Assembly: GCA_022511065.1 (NCBI GenBank)
Contig: JAFLSG010000006.1
Span: forward strand, 1-64,000
Direction of reading: 5' to 3'
Length of the DNA stretch: 64,000 bases
DNA from: Prevotella sp.
GTDB lineage: Bacteria > Bacteroidota > Bacteroidia > Bacteroidales > Bacteroidaceae
How positions within the stretch are numbered: the first letter of the stretch is position 1; every line of letters starts with the position of its first letter. The position numbers were made by a program, and so were the translations under genes. The notes under the pieces were generated by a model that was given only the letters and a program-made list of their open reading frames with translations, was not told where the DNA came from and searched no databases. Shown piece by piece: positions 28,492-38,948 of the stretch.

Positions 28492-28518
28492 CTATATATT
28501 ATATAAAGGTACGCGCGT
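28492..28518. repeat. Third copy of the TATATATAA..AAGGTACGCGCG motif
   Basis: CTATATATTATATAAAGGTACGCGCGTG; compare 385-413 and 8647-8674. Confidence 0.7.
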
Positions 28519-28678
28519 GAGAGGGCGGCACGCTACACATGAAAAACGACATTGTAGAATATACGCTTATTCAACGCATTTAACGTTTTTTATATTAAAA
28601 CGGGGCAAGAACTGCACAAATGTGAAAAAAGTATCACTATTCGCCAAAATAATACGGCGTTTTTTTGGAAATAATCAT

Positions 28679-28686
28679 TACCTTTG
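28679..28686 (+). promoter_or_regulatory. Bacteroidetes-type -7 element for the susC operon
   Basis: TACCTTTG preceded by TTTTTTTGG; leaves an approx. 215-nt leader before susC. Confidence 0.5.
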
Positions 28687-28905
28687 TACCCGATTCAGTA
28701 TGCCTAACCGCATCTTTTGGCAATAATTATATAAGATAACTAATAACGAAACTATAACGTATGAGCAGAAACAACTCCTCCTAACGTGATGGCAGCGCAG
28801 GCCGGGAAAGGGCTTGCGAGGCAGGGGAATGCGTATTTGCAAATTCTCCCAAAGCAACTTACTTGTGTTTGAAATAACCAAATTAACTATAGTAAATACT
28901 TAAGT

Positions 28906-31900
28906 ATGAACAAATTAAGAAAGACAGCGCTGCTGATGGGTATCCTCGTCCTTTCGGGATTGGGTTACTCGTCAAAGGCCAATGCCGCTGAATCAGTCCA
29001 AGACGTTCAGCAGGCGACAAAGAAGATTACAGGTACTGTAGTCGATGCAATGGGTCCGGTCATCGGAGCCAGCGTAGTGGAGAAAGGTACCACGAACGGT
29101 ACCGTTACTGACTTCGACGGAAAGTTCACGCTCAACGTGAATCCCGGTGCGACCATCGTTGTGTCGTTCATCGGCTTCGAGACACAGGAGGTGAAGGTCG
29201 GCAGTCAGGAGAATTACCAGATTGTGATGCGTGACGACAACGCCGTGCTCGAGGAAGTGGTGGTTGTCGGCTACGGTGTGCAGAAGAAGAAGTTGGTGAC
29301 GGGTGCAACGGTTCAGGTGAAGGGTGAGGACATCGCCAAGCTGAACACGACCAACGCCCTGACCGCCATGCAGTCAAGCACGCCGGGTGTGCAGATTACC
29401 CAGAGTTCTTCTCAGCCGGGTAAGGGCTTCAAGGTAAACATCCGTGGTGTCGGTACGATTGGTACTTCTTCCCCATTGCTGATTATCGACGGTATCCAGA
29501 GCGGTACTGCCGATGACGGTCTGAACGGCTTGAACCCGAACGATATCGAGAGCATCGACGTGTTGAAGGATGCTGCCTCTGCAGCCATCTACGGTGCACG
29601 TGCTGCCAACGGTGTAATCCTCGTGACCACCAAGCAGGGTAAGGCCGGCAAACTCCAGATTCAGTACGACGGTTTCGTAGGCTGGTCGAATGCTTACAAG
29701 GCTCCCGCATTGTTGGGTGCTAAGCAGTATATGCAGCTGATCAACGAGGTGAACTTCAACACCTACGGAACAGCTACGGATTGGAGCAGCCTCGTGCCCG
29801 CACATATTCTGAACAAGATTAACCAAGGTTGGGATGGTACTGACTGGTTCAAGGAGTACGAGAACAAGAACGCCCTCCAGTTCAGCCACGCTGTAACCTT
29901 GACGGGTGGTACTGACCGCTCCAAGTTCTCCATGAGCTTGAACTACAGCTCTAATGAGGGTATTCTCGGTGCTAACAATGCTTCCGACTACAAGCGTTAC
30001 GGCGGTCGTATCAACTCTGAGCACATCGTGCTGCAAGGCAAAGACTTGCTCGGCGAGAGCCACGACCTGCTGACCATCGGTGAGAACCTCTCCTACTGGT
30101 ATCACAGCAGCCACGACCTCGCAGAGGGCAACGGTTACTGGAACATCATGCAGGGTGCTTACACAGCTTCTCCGCTCGTAGAGCCTTACAACCCAGACGG
30201 TACACTCACCTCTTACCGCGACAACGGTGCTGGCTACAGCGACATGATTTACTCCAACCCGCTGAACCATTTCCTCAATGGTGGTTACAACTCGCTGAAC
30301 CGCAACCGTGACTTCGGCGTAGGCGGCACTTTCTACTGGATTGTAGAGCCTATCAAGAACTTGCGCTATCGCGGTCAGTTCAACACGGGCTACAGCGCAG
30401 GCTACAGCCGCAGTGCTTCGCTCCCCTTCTCGTCAAGCTCTACGAGTGCAAGTGCGAACTACGGTCTCAGCATGAATCAGTGGATGAGTTCGAGCTTCAC
30501 ACTTGAGAACACTATTTCATACATTCTGCCGAAACTCGGTAAGAACACCATCGATGTATTGGTGGGTCAGTCTATCGAGCGCTCACACTGGAGCAGTGGC
30601 ATGAACTTATCGTTCTCCGTCAATGAAGAGAACCTGAATTCAATGGTGCTCAACGGTTGGGACTTCAATGTACCCAACAACTATGAGGGTCAGTATATCA
30701 CTGGTCACGGCGGTTACGACAATCCCATGCAGGGCAGCATCGCTTCGTTCTTCGGTCGTGCCAACTGGAACTATGACGAGAAATACATGGCTACGGTTAT
30801 CCTCCGTGCCGACGGTTCGAGCAACTTCGCCCGCGGTCATCGCTGGGGTTACTTCCCCTCAGTATCTGCAGGTTGGGTGCTGACAAATGAAAAGTTCCTT
30901 GAGAGCACACGCTCTTGGATGGATTTCTTGAAGCTCCGCGCTTCTTGGGGTCAGAACGGTAACTGTAACATTGGTAACTTCTACTATCTGTCCAACATTG
31001 CATTCTCGCCTACAGGCTATGCCGACTACGGCTATAAGTTCTCAAGCGACATGAACTACACCGTTGGTCAGAACAACTATCAAACTGGTGCATACGCAAA
31101 GAACGCTCCCAACCCCGACGTAACTTGGGAAACTTCTGAGCAGTTGAATATCGGTATCGATGCCCGCTTCATCAGCGGTCGCCTCGGTTTGGCTTTCGAC
31201 TGGTATAAGAAGACTACGAAGGACTGGCTCGTACAGGCTCCTATCAACGAGGTGCTTGGTTATGAGGAAGCCGCCTATATCAATGCCGGTGACGTGGAGA
31301 ACACTGGTTTTGAGCTTGCCCTTTCTTGGCGCGACCAGATTGGCAAGGACTTCTCTTACCATGCCAACGTGAACGTGGCTACCAACAAGAACGAGGTTAC
31401 CAAGCTCGGTACTGCTTCCGGCAAACTCGGTGACGGCACTTCCAACGCACTCTTCCAGAACTCTTCTTACATATCTCTCGTGGAGAAAGGCCATGCCATT
31501 GGCTATTTCTCAGGTATGTCTTACAGCGGTGTATGGCAGAATCAGGCACAGATTGATGCTGCCCGCGCAGCCGGCAAGGCCGTGCTTGCTGACGCACAGC
31601 CTGGTGACTTCATCTGGGACGACTGGAACGGCGACGGTGAGATTTCACTCTCTGAGGACCGCCACGAGATTGGTAACCCGCATCCCGACGTAACCCTCGG
31701 TATCAGCCTCGGCGCTGAGTGGAAGGGCTTCGACTTCGGTATCACGGGTTCGGGCGCATTCGGTATGCAGGTGGCACAGTGCTACCGCACCGCTCTGCTC
31801 GCTAACCAGTATCAGAACTGGACGGTAGATGCATTTGACCGTTGGCACGGTGAGGGCACGAGCAACACGCAGTCTCGCCTTGCTGTTGGTACGACCAACG

Positions 31901-32181
31901 AGCAGTGGGTTTCTTCCCGCTACATCCAGAATGCTGACTACTTCAAACTCCAGAACATCACGTTGGGTTACGACTTCACCAGACTGTGGAAGTCTTCTCC
32001 TTTCAGCCAGTTCCGCCTCTACGTACAGGCGCAGAACCTCTACACCTTCACGGGCTACACGGGTGTTGATCCCGAGGTCGGCTCCAATGGTGGTAACGGC
32101 GGTAGCTGGGTACGCGGTGTTGATGTAGGTCTCTATCCTTCCGCACGTACCTTTATTGTTGGTGCAAGCATCAAGTTCTAA
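28906..32181 (+). CDS. SusC/RagA-family TonB-linked outer membrane protein
   Basis: Carboxypeptidase-regulatory-like N-terminus (ITGTVVDAMGPVIGASVVEKGTTNGTVTDFDGKF), plug VVVGYGVQKKKLVTGATVQV, IDVLKDAASAAIYGARAANGVILVTTKQG. Confidence 0.97.
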   Translation: MNKLRKTALLMGILVLSGLGYSSKANAAESVQDVQQATKKITGTVVDAMGPVIGASVVEKGTTNGTVTDFDGKFTLNVNPGATIVVSFIGFETQEVKVGSQENYQIVMRDDNAVLEEVVVVGYGVQKKKLVTGATVQVKGEDIAKLNTTNALTAMQSSTPGVQITQSSSQPGKGFKVNIRGVGTIGTSSPLLIIDGIQSGTADDGLNGLNPNDIESIDVLKDAASAAIYGARAANGVILVTTKQGKAGKLQIQYDGFVGWSNAYKAPALLGAKQYMQLINEVNFNTYGTATDWSSLVPAHILNKINQGWDGTDWFKEYENKNALQFSHAVTLTGGTDRSKFSMSLNYSSNEGILGANNASDYKRYGGRINSEHIVLQGKDLLGESHDLLTIGENLSYWYHSSHDLAEGNGYWNIMQGAYTASPLVEPYNPDGTLTSYRDNGAGYSDMIYSNPLNHFLNGGYNSLNRNRDFGVGGTFYWIVEPIKNLRYRGQFNTGYSAGYSRSASLPFSSSSTSASANYGLSMNQWMSSSFTLENTISYILPKLGKNTIDVLVGQSIERSHWSSGMNLSFSVNEENLNSMVLNGWDFNVPNNYEGQYITGHGGYDNPMQGSIASFFGRANWNYDEKYMATVILRADGSSNFARGHRWGYFPSVSAGWVLTNEKFLESTRSWMDFLKLRASWGQNGNCNIGNFYYLSNIAFSPTGYADYGYKFSSDMNYTVGQNNYQTGAYAKNAPNPDVTWETSEQLNIGIDARFISGRLGLAFDWYKKTTKDWLVQAPINEVLGYEEAAYINAGDVENTGFELALSWRDQIGKDFSYHANVNVATNKNEVTKLGTASGKLGDGTSNALFQNSSYISLVEKGHAIGYFSGMSYSGVWQNQAQIDAARAAGKAVLADAQPGDFIWDDWNGDGEISLSEDRHEIGNPHPDVTLGISLGAEWKGFDFGITGSGAFGMQVAQCYRTALLANQYQNWTVDAFDRWHGEGTSNTQSRLAVGTTNEQWVSSRYIQNADYFKLQNITLGYDFTRLWKSSPFSQFRLYVQAQNLYTFTGYTGVDPEVGSNGGNGGSWVRGVDVGLYPSARTFIVGASIKF

Positions 32182-32206
32182 TCATCATTAAAACAGAATA
32201 GAAGAT

Positions 32207-34036
32207 ATGAAAAAGATATATTTCATGGCAATCGCGGCGCTCTTCGCATTTTCTTCTTGCGAGGACTTCCTCGATTCCACAAACTATACGCAGTCGTCAA
32301 GCGACAACTATCCGGCTTCAGCTGCCGACCTGAACAAGGAGCTGGCCGCCCTCTACGGTGTGATGAACCAGTTTGCCAACGACCCGTTGCAGACCCCGTG
32401 GCTTGTGCCCAACTTCATGTCTGACGACTTGAACGGCGGTGGCGGTACAGGTGACGTGGAGGCACACGCCGTGAGCCATCTGATGACTAACAAGGAAAGT
32501 CTTTACGATGTGGCTTGGCACTGCACATACGTAGGTATTTCTCGTGCCAACGCTATTATCAACAGCGTGGATGCCTTCGATTGGACTGGTCAGGAGACAA
32601 CCCGCAACCAGTTGCTCGGTGAGGCTTACTTCATGCGCGGCCTGTTCTATCTCTGGGGCGTGCAGTTCTGGGGTGACATTCCCGCCTATTGGGCAGCAGC
32701 CGCTCCCGATCCCTGCCCACAGGAGAGCGCAGAGGATGTTATCATGCCGCATATCCTTGCTGACTTCGTGACTGCATCCAACCTGATGACCCACGGTGCT
32801 ACCCAGCAGGGTGACGGTCATGCAACGAAGGGTGCTGCCGAAGGCTATCTGGCTCGTGCCTATATGTTCTATCAGGGCTTCTACAAGAAGGCCGGTGAGC
32901 TTGCCAACGCTTCTTTGGCAGATGTAGAACTGCCCGAGCAGGAAGGCGTAAACGGCAATCTTTCTAAGTCGCAGGTGGTTTCCTATTTGGAGGATGCTAT
33001 CAACAATGGTGGCTATCGCCTTGTAGATGACTTCCGTCGCCTCTGGCAGTACACCAACGAGCTGACCGCTCCCGACTATCCTTACGTAGCAGACTTGGCT
33101 GCCGAGGGCAAATACTGGGCAGGCAACGGCAACGAGGAGCAGATGTTCCAGGTACAGTTTGGTAACATGGCTTCTTGGAATGGTACGATTGGTATGGGCT
33201 TCACGAACATGACTTCTCTCTACTGCGGTCTCCGTTGCGATGACGACGGTGCAGGTCATGTCAATGGTGGTGCTGAGACTTTGCCTTTCGGACAGGGCTG
33301 GGGACAGGGTACTGTCAATGCCAACCTGTGGGATGACTGGTCTGACGCTGACCCGCGTAAGAAGGCTACTATCCTTGATGCACAGAGCGAGCTTGCAGGT
33401 TTCGTATTCACAACGAGCTGCTCCGAGGATGCCGGCTACTACAACAAGAAGATTATGCCTGTTACTTGCTCTCAATCTACTTTCAGCGATATGAGCGTGA
33501 ACTACACATGGTGGGGCGTTTGGCGTGCAAACAACACTTCTGCTGTCAATAACAACGGTAACTCCTTCCAGGGTGACCACTATGCCGACATCATTCTGCT
33601 CCGTCTTGCCGACGTGATGCTGATGCACTCCGAGCTGACGGGTAATGCCGACAATATGAACAAGGTACGCGCACGTGCCGGTCTGGAGCCGACCACCTAC
33701 TCTTGGCAGAACATCAAGAACGAGCGCCGCTTTGAGCTTGCAGGTGAGGGTATTCGCTTCAACGATCTGCGCCGCTGGTCTGGTAAGGATGCCGGTGCAA
33801 GCTGTGAGGCTGCCGTGGCATTGGAGCGTCAGAACGGTTCGCGCGTGAACTACACCGGCCGTTGGAGCGCCATCAAGCACTCCTCAAGCTGGGCACAGCG
33901 CTATGCCGACACCAACGGCTTCCTGCCCATCCCGCCCGCACAGATTAACCTGATTGCCGACGAGGCCGTGCTGAAGCAGAACAAGGGTTGGTACGACGGC
34001 ACGGATTGGAATATGTCCGGTACTCCGATTTATTAA
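32207..34036 (+). CDS. SusD/RagB-family nutrient-binding lipoprotein
   Basis: Lipobox FSSC; RANAIINSV; AYFMRGLFYLWGVQFWGDIP; DIILLRLADVMLMHSE; NERRFELAGEGIRFNDLRRW. Confidence 0.96.
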   Translation: MKKIYFMAIAALFAFSSCEDFLDSTNYTQSSSDNYPASAADLNKELAALYGVMNQFANDPLQTPWLVPNFMSDDLNGGGGTGDVEAHAVSHLMTNKESLYDVAWHCTYVGISRANAIINSVDAFDWTGQETTRNQLLGEAYFMRGLFYLWGVQFWGDIPAYWAAAAPDPCPQESAEDVIMPHILADFVTASNLMTHGATQQGDGHATKGAAEGYLARAYMFYQGFYKKAGELANASLADVELPEQEGVNGNLSKSQVVSYLEDAINNGGYRLVDDFRRLWQYTNELTAPDYPYVADLAAEGKYWAGNGNEEQMFQVQFGNMASWNGTIGMGFTNMTSLYCGLRCDDDGAGHVNGGAETLPFGQGWGQGTVNANLWDDWSDADPRKKATILDAQSELAGFVFTTSCSEDAGYYNKKIMPVTCSQSTFSDMSVNYTWWGVWRANNTSAVNNNGNSFQGDHYADIILLRLADVMLMHSELTGNADNMNKVRARAGLEPTTYSWQNIKNERRFELAGEGIRFNDLRRWSGKDAGASCEAAVALERQNGSRVNYTGRWSAIKHSSSWAQRYADTNGFLPIPPAQINLIADEAVLKQNKGWYDGTDWNMSGTPIY

Positions 34037-34063
34037 TTCTCACAACTTTAAAGAAAAAGCAAT

Positions 34064-35578
34064 ATGAAAAAATCAATATTATTGTTCGCAGTGGCACTGG
34101 GGATTCTCACGTCGTGCGACCCCATCAAGGAGGAGAAGGACTTCAACGTGACCAATATTGCCGCTTCCGAACTGCTGAACGGTGCTGAGTTCGCACAGTA
34201 TGCAGACGAGGCATGCACCACGCCGGCGGCTGATGGTAACTACATCAAGTTCAACATCCCGAGCGTGTCGAGTATCACGGCCTACACCTTGCAGGCTGAC
34301 GGCTCAGAGTTCGTTATCTCCCGTGGTAAGGCCGGTGGCGTGATGGGGCTGTTCCCGCGCCGTGGTTCTGATCCCAATCAGACAGTTTATTTCCGTTATA
34401 CCAACCAAGACGGTCAGGACATTGTTGCCTCCAAGGATTTCAATGTGTTTGTTTCCGGCGAGTTGGATCCGGCAGTAAGATTCCTTGCTTCCAACGATTA
34501 TGGTGAGAAGACCTGGAAATGGGACCCGTCCATCACGGGTGCCGTATGGGGTAACATGGGTTACTGCGGTGGCGCAGGTGCTGATGTTGGTCTTGCTGGT
34601 AACGGTCAGTGGTGGGGTGTAACCTCTACCGAGGAGTTCAATGGTCAGTTACAACACACCGAAGACGGCACTAACCATGGTGACGGTGACCTCAATGCTT
34701 ACATGGTATTCTCTGAAGATGGGCTAATCAAATGTTTCGATGCTGATGGAAATGTAATTCGCGAAGGAACATTCGCAGTTAGCAATTACAATCCCAATGA
34801 CCCCACTGCATGGAAAGTAGGCGATTTGGTAACATCTGCTGGTGCAATTCTTTGGCCTTACCAGATTAACTGGTGGGACACAGGGCACGACCAAAACCCA
34901 TTCCCGACAACTTTTGAGATTGTCTATTTAACGGCAGACAAGATGACGCTCGTATATCCCGATGGTGGTGACTTCGGCGCGCTTGGCGGCTGGGGCGAGG
35001 CTTCGTTCTGGCATTTCTACAGCGACACCGACCTCTCCGGTATGGCTGCCGGCTATGATGAAGGCAAGAGCTGGACTTGGGACACTTCCGTTACGGGTGC
35101 TGTATGGGGTAACATGGGCTACTGCGGTGGCAATGGTGCTGCTGTTGGTACTTCTGGTGAAGGCCAGTGGTGGGGTGTTACCTCCACTGACGAATTCAAC
35201 GGTCAGTTACAACACACCGAGGATGGTGTGAACCACGGCGATGGTGACCTGGATGCATTCATGGTTCTCGGCACTGACGGCACTATCAAGCGCTGCGCTG
35301 CCGACGGTTCTGTCATCAACAGCGGTACTTACGAGTTCGTTCCTGTAAAGGGTAACGACTGGAAGGTTGCCAACCTGAACACGACTGCCGGTACCATTTT
35401 GTGGCCTTACCAGATTAACTGGTGGGACACAGGGCACGACCAAAACCCATTCCCAACAACTTTTGAGGTTGTCTATCTGACAGGTGACAAGATGACGCTC
35501 GTATATCCTGATGGTGGCGACTTCGGTGGTCTTGGTGGCTGGGGCGAGGCTTCGTTCTGGCACTTCAAGGCGAAGTAA
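34064..35578 (+). CDS. SusE/F-like surface lipoprotein with a duplicated C-terminal domain
   Basis: Lipobox GILTSC; two copies of a ~180-aa unit (WKWDPSITGAVWGNMGYCGG... / WTWDTSVTGAVWGNMGYCGG...). Confidence 0.75.
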   Translation: MKKSILLFAVALGILTSCDPIKEEKDFNVTNIAASELLNGAEFAQYADEACTTPAADGNYIKFNIPSVSSITAYTLQADGSEFVISRGKAGGVMGLFPRRGSDPNQTVYFRYTNQDGQDIVASKDFNVFVSGELDPAVRFLASNDYGEKTWKWDPSITGAVWGNMGYCGGAGADVGLAGNGQWWGVTSTEEFNGQLQHTEDGTNHGDGDLNAYMVFSEDGLIKCFDADGNVIREGTFAVSNYNPNDPTAWKVGDLVTSAGAILWPYQINWWDTGHDQNPFPTTFEIVYLTADKMTLVYPDGGDFGALGGWGEASFWHFYSDTDLSGMAAGYDEGKSWTWDTSVTGAVWGNMGYCGGNGAAVGTSGEGQWWGVTSTDEFNGQLQHTEDGVNHGDGDLDAFMVLGTDGTIKRCAADGSVINSGTYEFVPVKGNDWKVANLNTTAGTILWPYQINWWDTGHDQNPFPTTFEVVYLTGDKMTLVYPDGGDFGGLGGWGEASFWHFKAK

Positions 35579-35601
35579 GATTATAGTTTAATTATTTCAT
35601 C

Positions 35602-35725
35602 ATTTGTGCGGATAGTTGGAACAAGTTGTTCGGACTATCCGCACACTTTGTTCCGATGCTTTGCACAAGTTGTGCAGATGGTCTGCACACTTTGTGCAAA
35701 TATCCCGCACAACTCGTGGGAATAT
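35602..35725. repeat. 22-bp dyad repeat array GTGCAGATGCTTTGCACAAGTT (copy 1)
   Basis: Alternating TTGTGC/GCACAA half-sites; related array at 53391-53514. Confidence 0.85.
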
Positions 35726-35774
35726 TTTCAATAAATTATTGCGCAGTTTAGAAACTTTGCGTACCTTTGCAACG

Positions 35775-37475
35775 ATGAGCCATAAAGGAATGGCAAGAAA
35801 CATAACGGTGGGGCTGTCGGTGCTGATGGGCATCGGCGTGTTCTTGTTTTGGAACACGGCTTATCCCCATGCCCTCTCTTACCAAGAGCAGTATCAGCTG
35901 TTCCTGTGGACGGGTGACTATCTGCGGGAGCGGGGAGGCGTGCCGGGGGGCGTGGCGGACTGGCTCGGGGAATTCATCGTGCAGTTCTATCGTATCGAAT
36001 GGTTAGGAGCTTTGCTGTTGGCACTGTTATTCGTGGCGTTGCAGCAAGTGGTGAGGATGGTCACGGGGTTCGGACTGCCGAGTTTCGTGCCATCGGTACT
36101 ACTTTTTTGGCTGTTGGGCGACCCGAGCGTGCTGTTAGGTTATGTGATGGCACTCATCATTGCAATCAGTTCTGCCGGAATCATGGGATATATCGGACGG
36201 AAAGCAGAGCGGACGAGAATTGCAAAGATTATCGGAAAGTGGGGGGATATTCTTATCGTGCCGATAATCTATTGGGTAGTCGGGCCTTTGGCGTGGGTGT
36301 ATGTGCTGCTGCGGATAGTGGGATATGCCCAGAAGGAAGGATGGAGAAACGGATGGAAACTTGGATGGATTGCCGTTTATCTCGCTGTGCTCCAAGTGGT
36401 TGCTTATCATTTCCTATTAACGCAATGGCAGGCGGAGGCAGTCATGCTGCCGATGCAATACTACCGAATTCCGCTGATGATGAACGGACTGATGTGGGGC
36501 ATTCCCCTCGTCATCATTATCTTGGCGGGGCTTTCCACTTTCAAAAAGGACTTTTGGCAGACTTCCAGAACACGACGGACAAGCATCGTTGCGCCTGTCA
36601 TCCAAGCAATAGAAATCTTAGGATTAGCCGCACTCACATGGGCAGCCATCAGCAAAGGATATGACAAGGACATGTACGAGCTGATTCGGCAAGACTATTT
36701 GGTGCGGAACGAGCGATGGGACGAGATTGTGAAGCGGGCGCAGGAATATCAGGTAAAGACCCCGTTCTGGTCGAACTGCGTAAATCTTGCCTTGGCGCAG
36801 AAGCGGCAGTTGGCAGACCGAATGTTCGACTTCTACCAAAGCGGAGAAGATGCATTGTTGATGCCCCGCGTGAGAGACCTCACTTCCATGCTGCCTACGG
36901 CAGAGGCTTTTTGGCGATTGGGTATGGTGAACTCCGCGCAACGATATATGTTCGACACCCAAGAATCCATCCTGAACGGTCGGAAAAGCGGGCGCTGCAC
37001 CCAACGCATTGCGGAGTGCATGCTCGTGAACGGACATTACCGCACGGCAACCAAGCAGCTCAATCTGCTGAAAAAGACACTCTTTTATCGCGAATGGGCA
37101 CAGGAAGCAGAGGCACTCCTCGGACAGGAGGAAAAGATAAACGCCCATCCCGTCTATGGCAAGTTGCGCAGACTGAGATACAAAGAGGACTTCTTATATA
37201 GTTATGAGGAGATGGACAAGATGCTTGGGCTACTCTTCATGAACAATCCCGAGAACAAGATGGCACTCGATTACTTCATGGGAGAGATGCTGCTGAAGGG
37301 GAACTTGCAGGGATTCCAACAGTACATGGGTGCGGTACAGCAATACGGAGGCTACCGAATGATGCCCATCGGTTATCAGGATGCGATGCGGTGCATTCAG
37401 ATGCAGGGCAACGTGCCCGGCTCACCATACGCCAACTACGCCAAGCGGATGATGGCAGGAAGGAGGGACTCATGA
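35775..37475 (+). CDS. DUF6057-like polytopic membrane protein, paralogue A
   Basis: YPHALSYQEQYQLFLWTGDYLRERGGVPGG, multiple TM segments, C-terminal TPR-like region; TACCTTTG at 35762-35769. Confidence 0.65.
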   Translation: MSHKGMARNITVGLSVLMGIGVFLFWNTAYPHALSYQEQYQLFLWTGDYLRERGGVPGGVADWLGEFIVQFYRIEWLGALLLALLFVALQQVVRMVTGFGLPSFVPSVLLFWLLGDPSVLLGYVMALIIAISSAGIMGYIGRKAERTRIAKIIGKWGDILIVPIIYWVVGPLAWVYVLLRIVGYAQKEGWRNGWKLGWIAVYLAVLQVVAYHFLLTQWQAEAVMLPMQYYRIPLMMNGLMWGIPLVIIILAGLSTFKKDFWQTSRTRRTSIVAPVIQAIEILGLAALTWAAISKGYDKDMYELIRQDYLVRNERWDEIVKRAQEYQVKTPFWSNCVNLALAQKRQLADRMFDFYQSGEDALLMPRVRDLTSMLPTAEAFWRLGMVNSAQRYMFDTQESILNGRKSGRCTQRIAECMLVNGHYRTATKQLNLLKKTLFYREWAQEAEALLGQEEKINAHPVYGKLRRLRYKEDFLYSYEEMDKMLGLLFMNNPENKMALDYFMGEMLLKGNLQGFQQYMGAVQQYGGYRMMPIGYQDAMRCIQMQGNVPGSPYANYAKRMMAGRRDS

Positions 37476-38935
37476 GGAATCTGATACGGATATTGGCAGT
37501 CATCACGCTACTGGCAGCATGCTCGTCAAAGCCAGAGAACGTGACTATGACGGACGAGTTGCCCGCGATTTACCCTGACTATATAGGCGTGACCATTCCC
37601 GCAGGCATCGCCCCGTTAGACTTTAACATGATGGATGAGGCGGTAGATTGCATCGACGTTACCGTGAGAGGTTCGGAAGGAGGAGAGTTGCACTGCAACG
37701 GCGCATGGGCAAAGTTTGGTATTGACGACTGGCATGCGCTGACGGAGCAGAACAAAGGAGGCAAACTGACACTTACCGTCTGCGCAAGGAAAGACGGAAA
37801 GTGGACACAATACAAGGACTTTGAGATTTACGTGAGCCGTGAAAGGCTTGACGACTGGGGACTGACCTACCGGCGCATCAAGCCCGGCTACGAGGTAGGT
37901 GGCGACATCGGCATCTATCAGCGTGACCTCCACACATTCGAGGAATACCCGATACTAACGGAAACGGCCGTACCCGGGCGCTGCATGAATTGCCACACCG
38001 CCAACCGCACCAATCCCGCGCTATTTACGACCCAGATACGAGGTGAGGGCGGTGGTACGCTCATCCAAAGAGACGGGAAGCAGACATGGCTTAATACCAA
38101 GACCGACGCAACGAAGGCAGCAGGCTCATACGCCTATTGGCATCCGTCTGGCGACTACTGCGCCTACGCCACCAACTCGGTGCATCAAGCATTCTTCGTG
38201 GGAACGGGGCAGCGGATAGAGGTGTATCACCGATTTAGTGATATCATGGTACTCGACACCCGCACCAACGAGTTGTTGCTCACTCCGCTGCTGCAAACGG
38301 AGGACTTGGAGATATTCCCTGCCTTCTCCGCCGATGGAAACACCCTCTATTACAGCACATCGAAGCCCTGCCGCGTGCCGGCGGAATATGAAAAGGTAAA
38401 ATGCAGCCTATGCGCTATCTCTTTTGATGCAAAGACGGGCAAGTTTGGGGAGCGGGCAGACACGCTGCTCAACGGCGAGGAAGCAGACAAGAGTTTTACC
38501 CTGGCACGTCCCTCGTATGACGGGCGGTGGCTGATGTACTGCCAATCAAGCCGCAGCAACTTCCCCGTAGCGCAGACCGATGCCGACTTGTGCCTGATGA
38601 ATCTTGAAACGGGAGAGACGCGCGTATTGGATGAAGTGAACAGTCCGCAGACCGAGAGCTATCATAACTGGAGCGAGAACAGCCGATGGTTCGTCTTCGG
38701 CTCCAAGCGGGAGGACGGCATGTATATGCGGCTTTACCTTGCAGCCATCGATGCACAGGGGAACATATCAAAGCCTTTCCTACTGCCGCAGCGTAATCCC
38801 CGGAAGTTCTATCAGGAAATGATGGACTCCTATAACTGTCCCGACTTCACCAAGGAAAAGGTGGAGTTTGATGCCCACGAAGCATATAGGCAGGTATTCG
38901 AGGACAAGCGGGTGCAGGTGCGGGTCAGGCAATGA
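37472..38935 (+). CDS. Lipoprotein with TolB/PD40-like beta-propeller and c-type heme motif CMNCH, paralogue A
   Basis: Lipobox LLAAC; IYPDYIGVTIPAGIAPLDF; CMNCHT at 37982-37996; propeller-like FSADGNTLYYS, PSYDGRWLMY. ATGA overlap with upstream gene. Confidence 0.75.
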   Translation: MRNLIRILAVITLLAACSSKPENVTMTDELPAIYPDYIGVTIPAGIAPLDFNMMDEAVDCIDVTVRGSEGGELHCNGAWAKFGIDDWHALTEQNKGGKLTLTVCARKDGKWTQYKDFEIYVSRERLDDWGLTYRRIKPGYEVGGDIGIYQRDLHTFEEYPILTETAVPGRCMNCHTANRTNPALFTTQIRGEGGGTLIQRDGKQTWLNTKTDATKAAGSYAYWHPSGDYCAYATNSVHQAFFVGTGQRIEVYHRFSDIMVLDTRTNELLLTPLLQTEDLEIFPAFSADGNTLYYSTSKPCRVPAEYEKVKCSLCAISFDAKTGKFGERADTLLNGEEADKSFTLARPSYDGRWLMYCQSSRSNFPVAQTDADLCLMNLETGETRVLDEVNSPQTESYHNWSENSRWFVFGSKREDGMYMRLYLAAIDAQGNISKPFLLPQRNPRKFYQEMMDSYNCPDFTKEKVEFDAHEAYRQVFEDKRVQVRVRQ

Positions 38936-38948
38936 CACATAACAAGAG

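Noticed and set aside
32318-33880. 520-aa minus-strand ORF opposite susD
   Set aside because: Shadow ORF created by codon bias on the opposite strand; no recognisable domain or start context.
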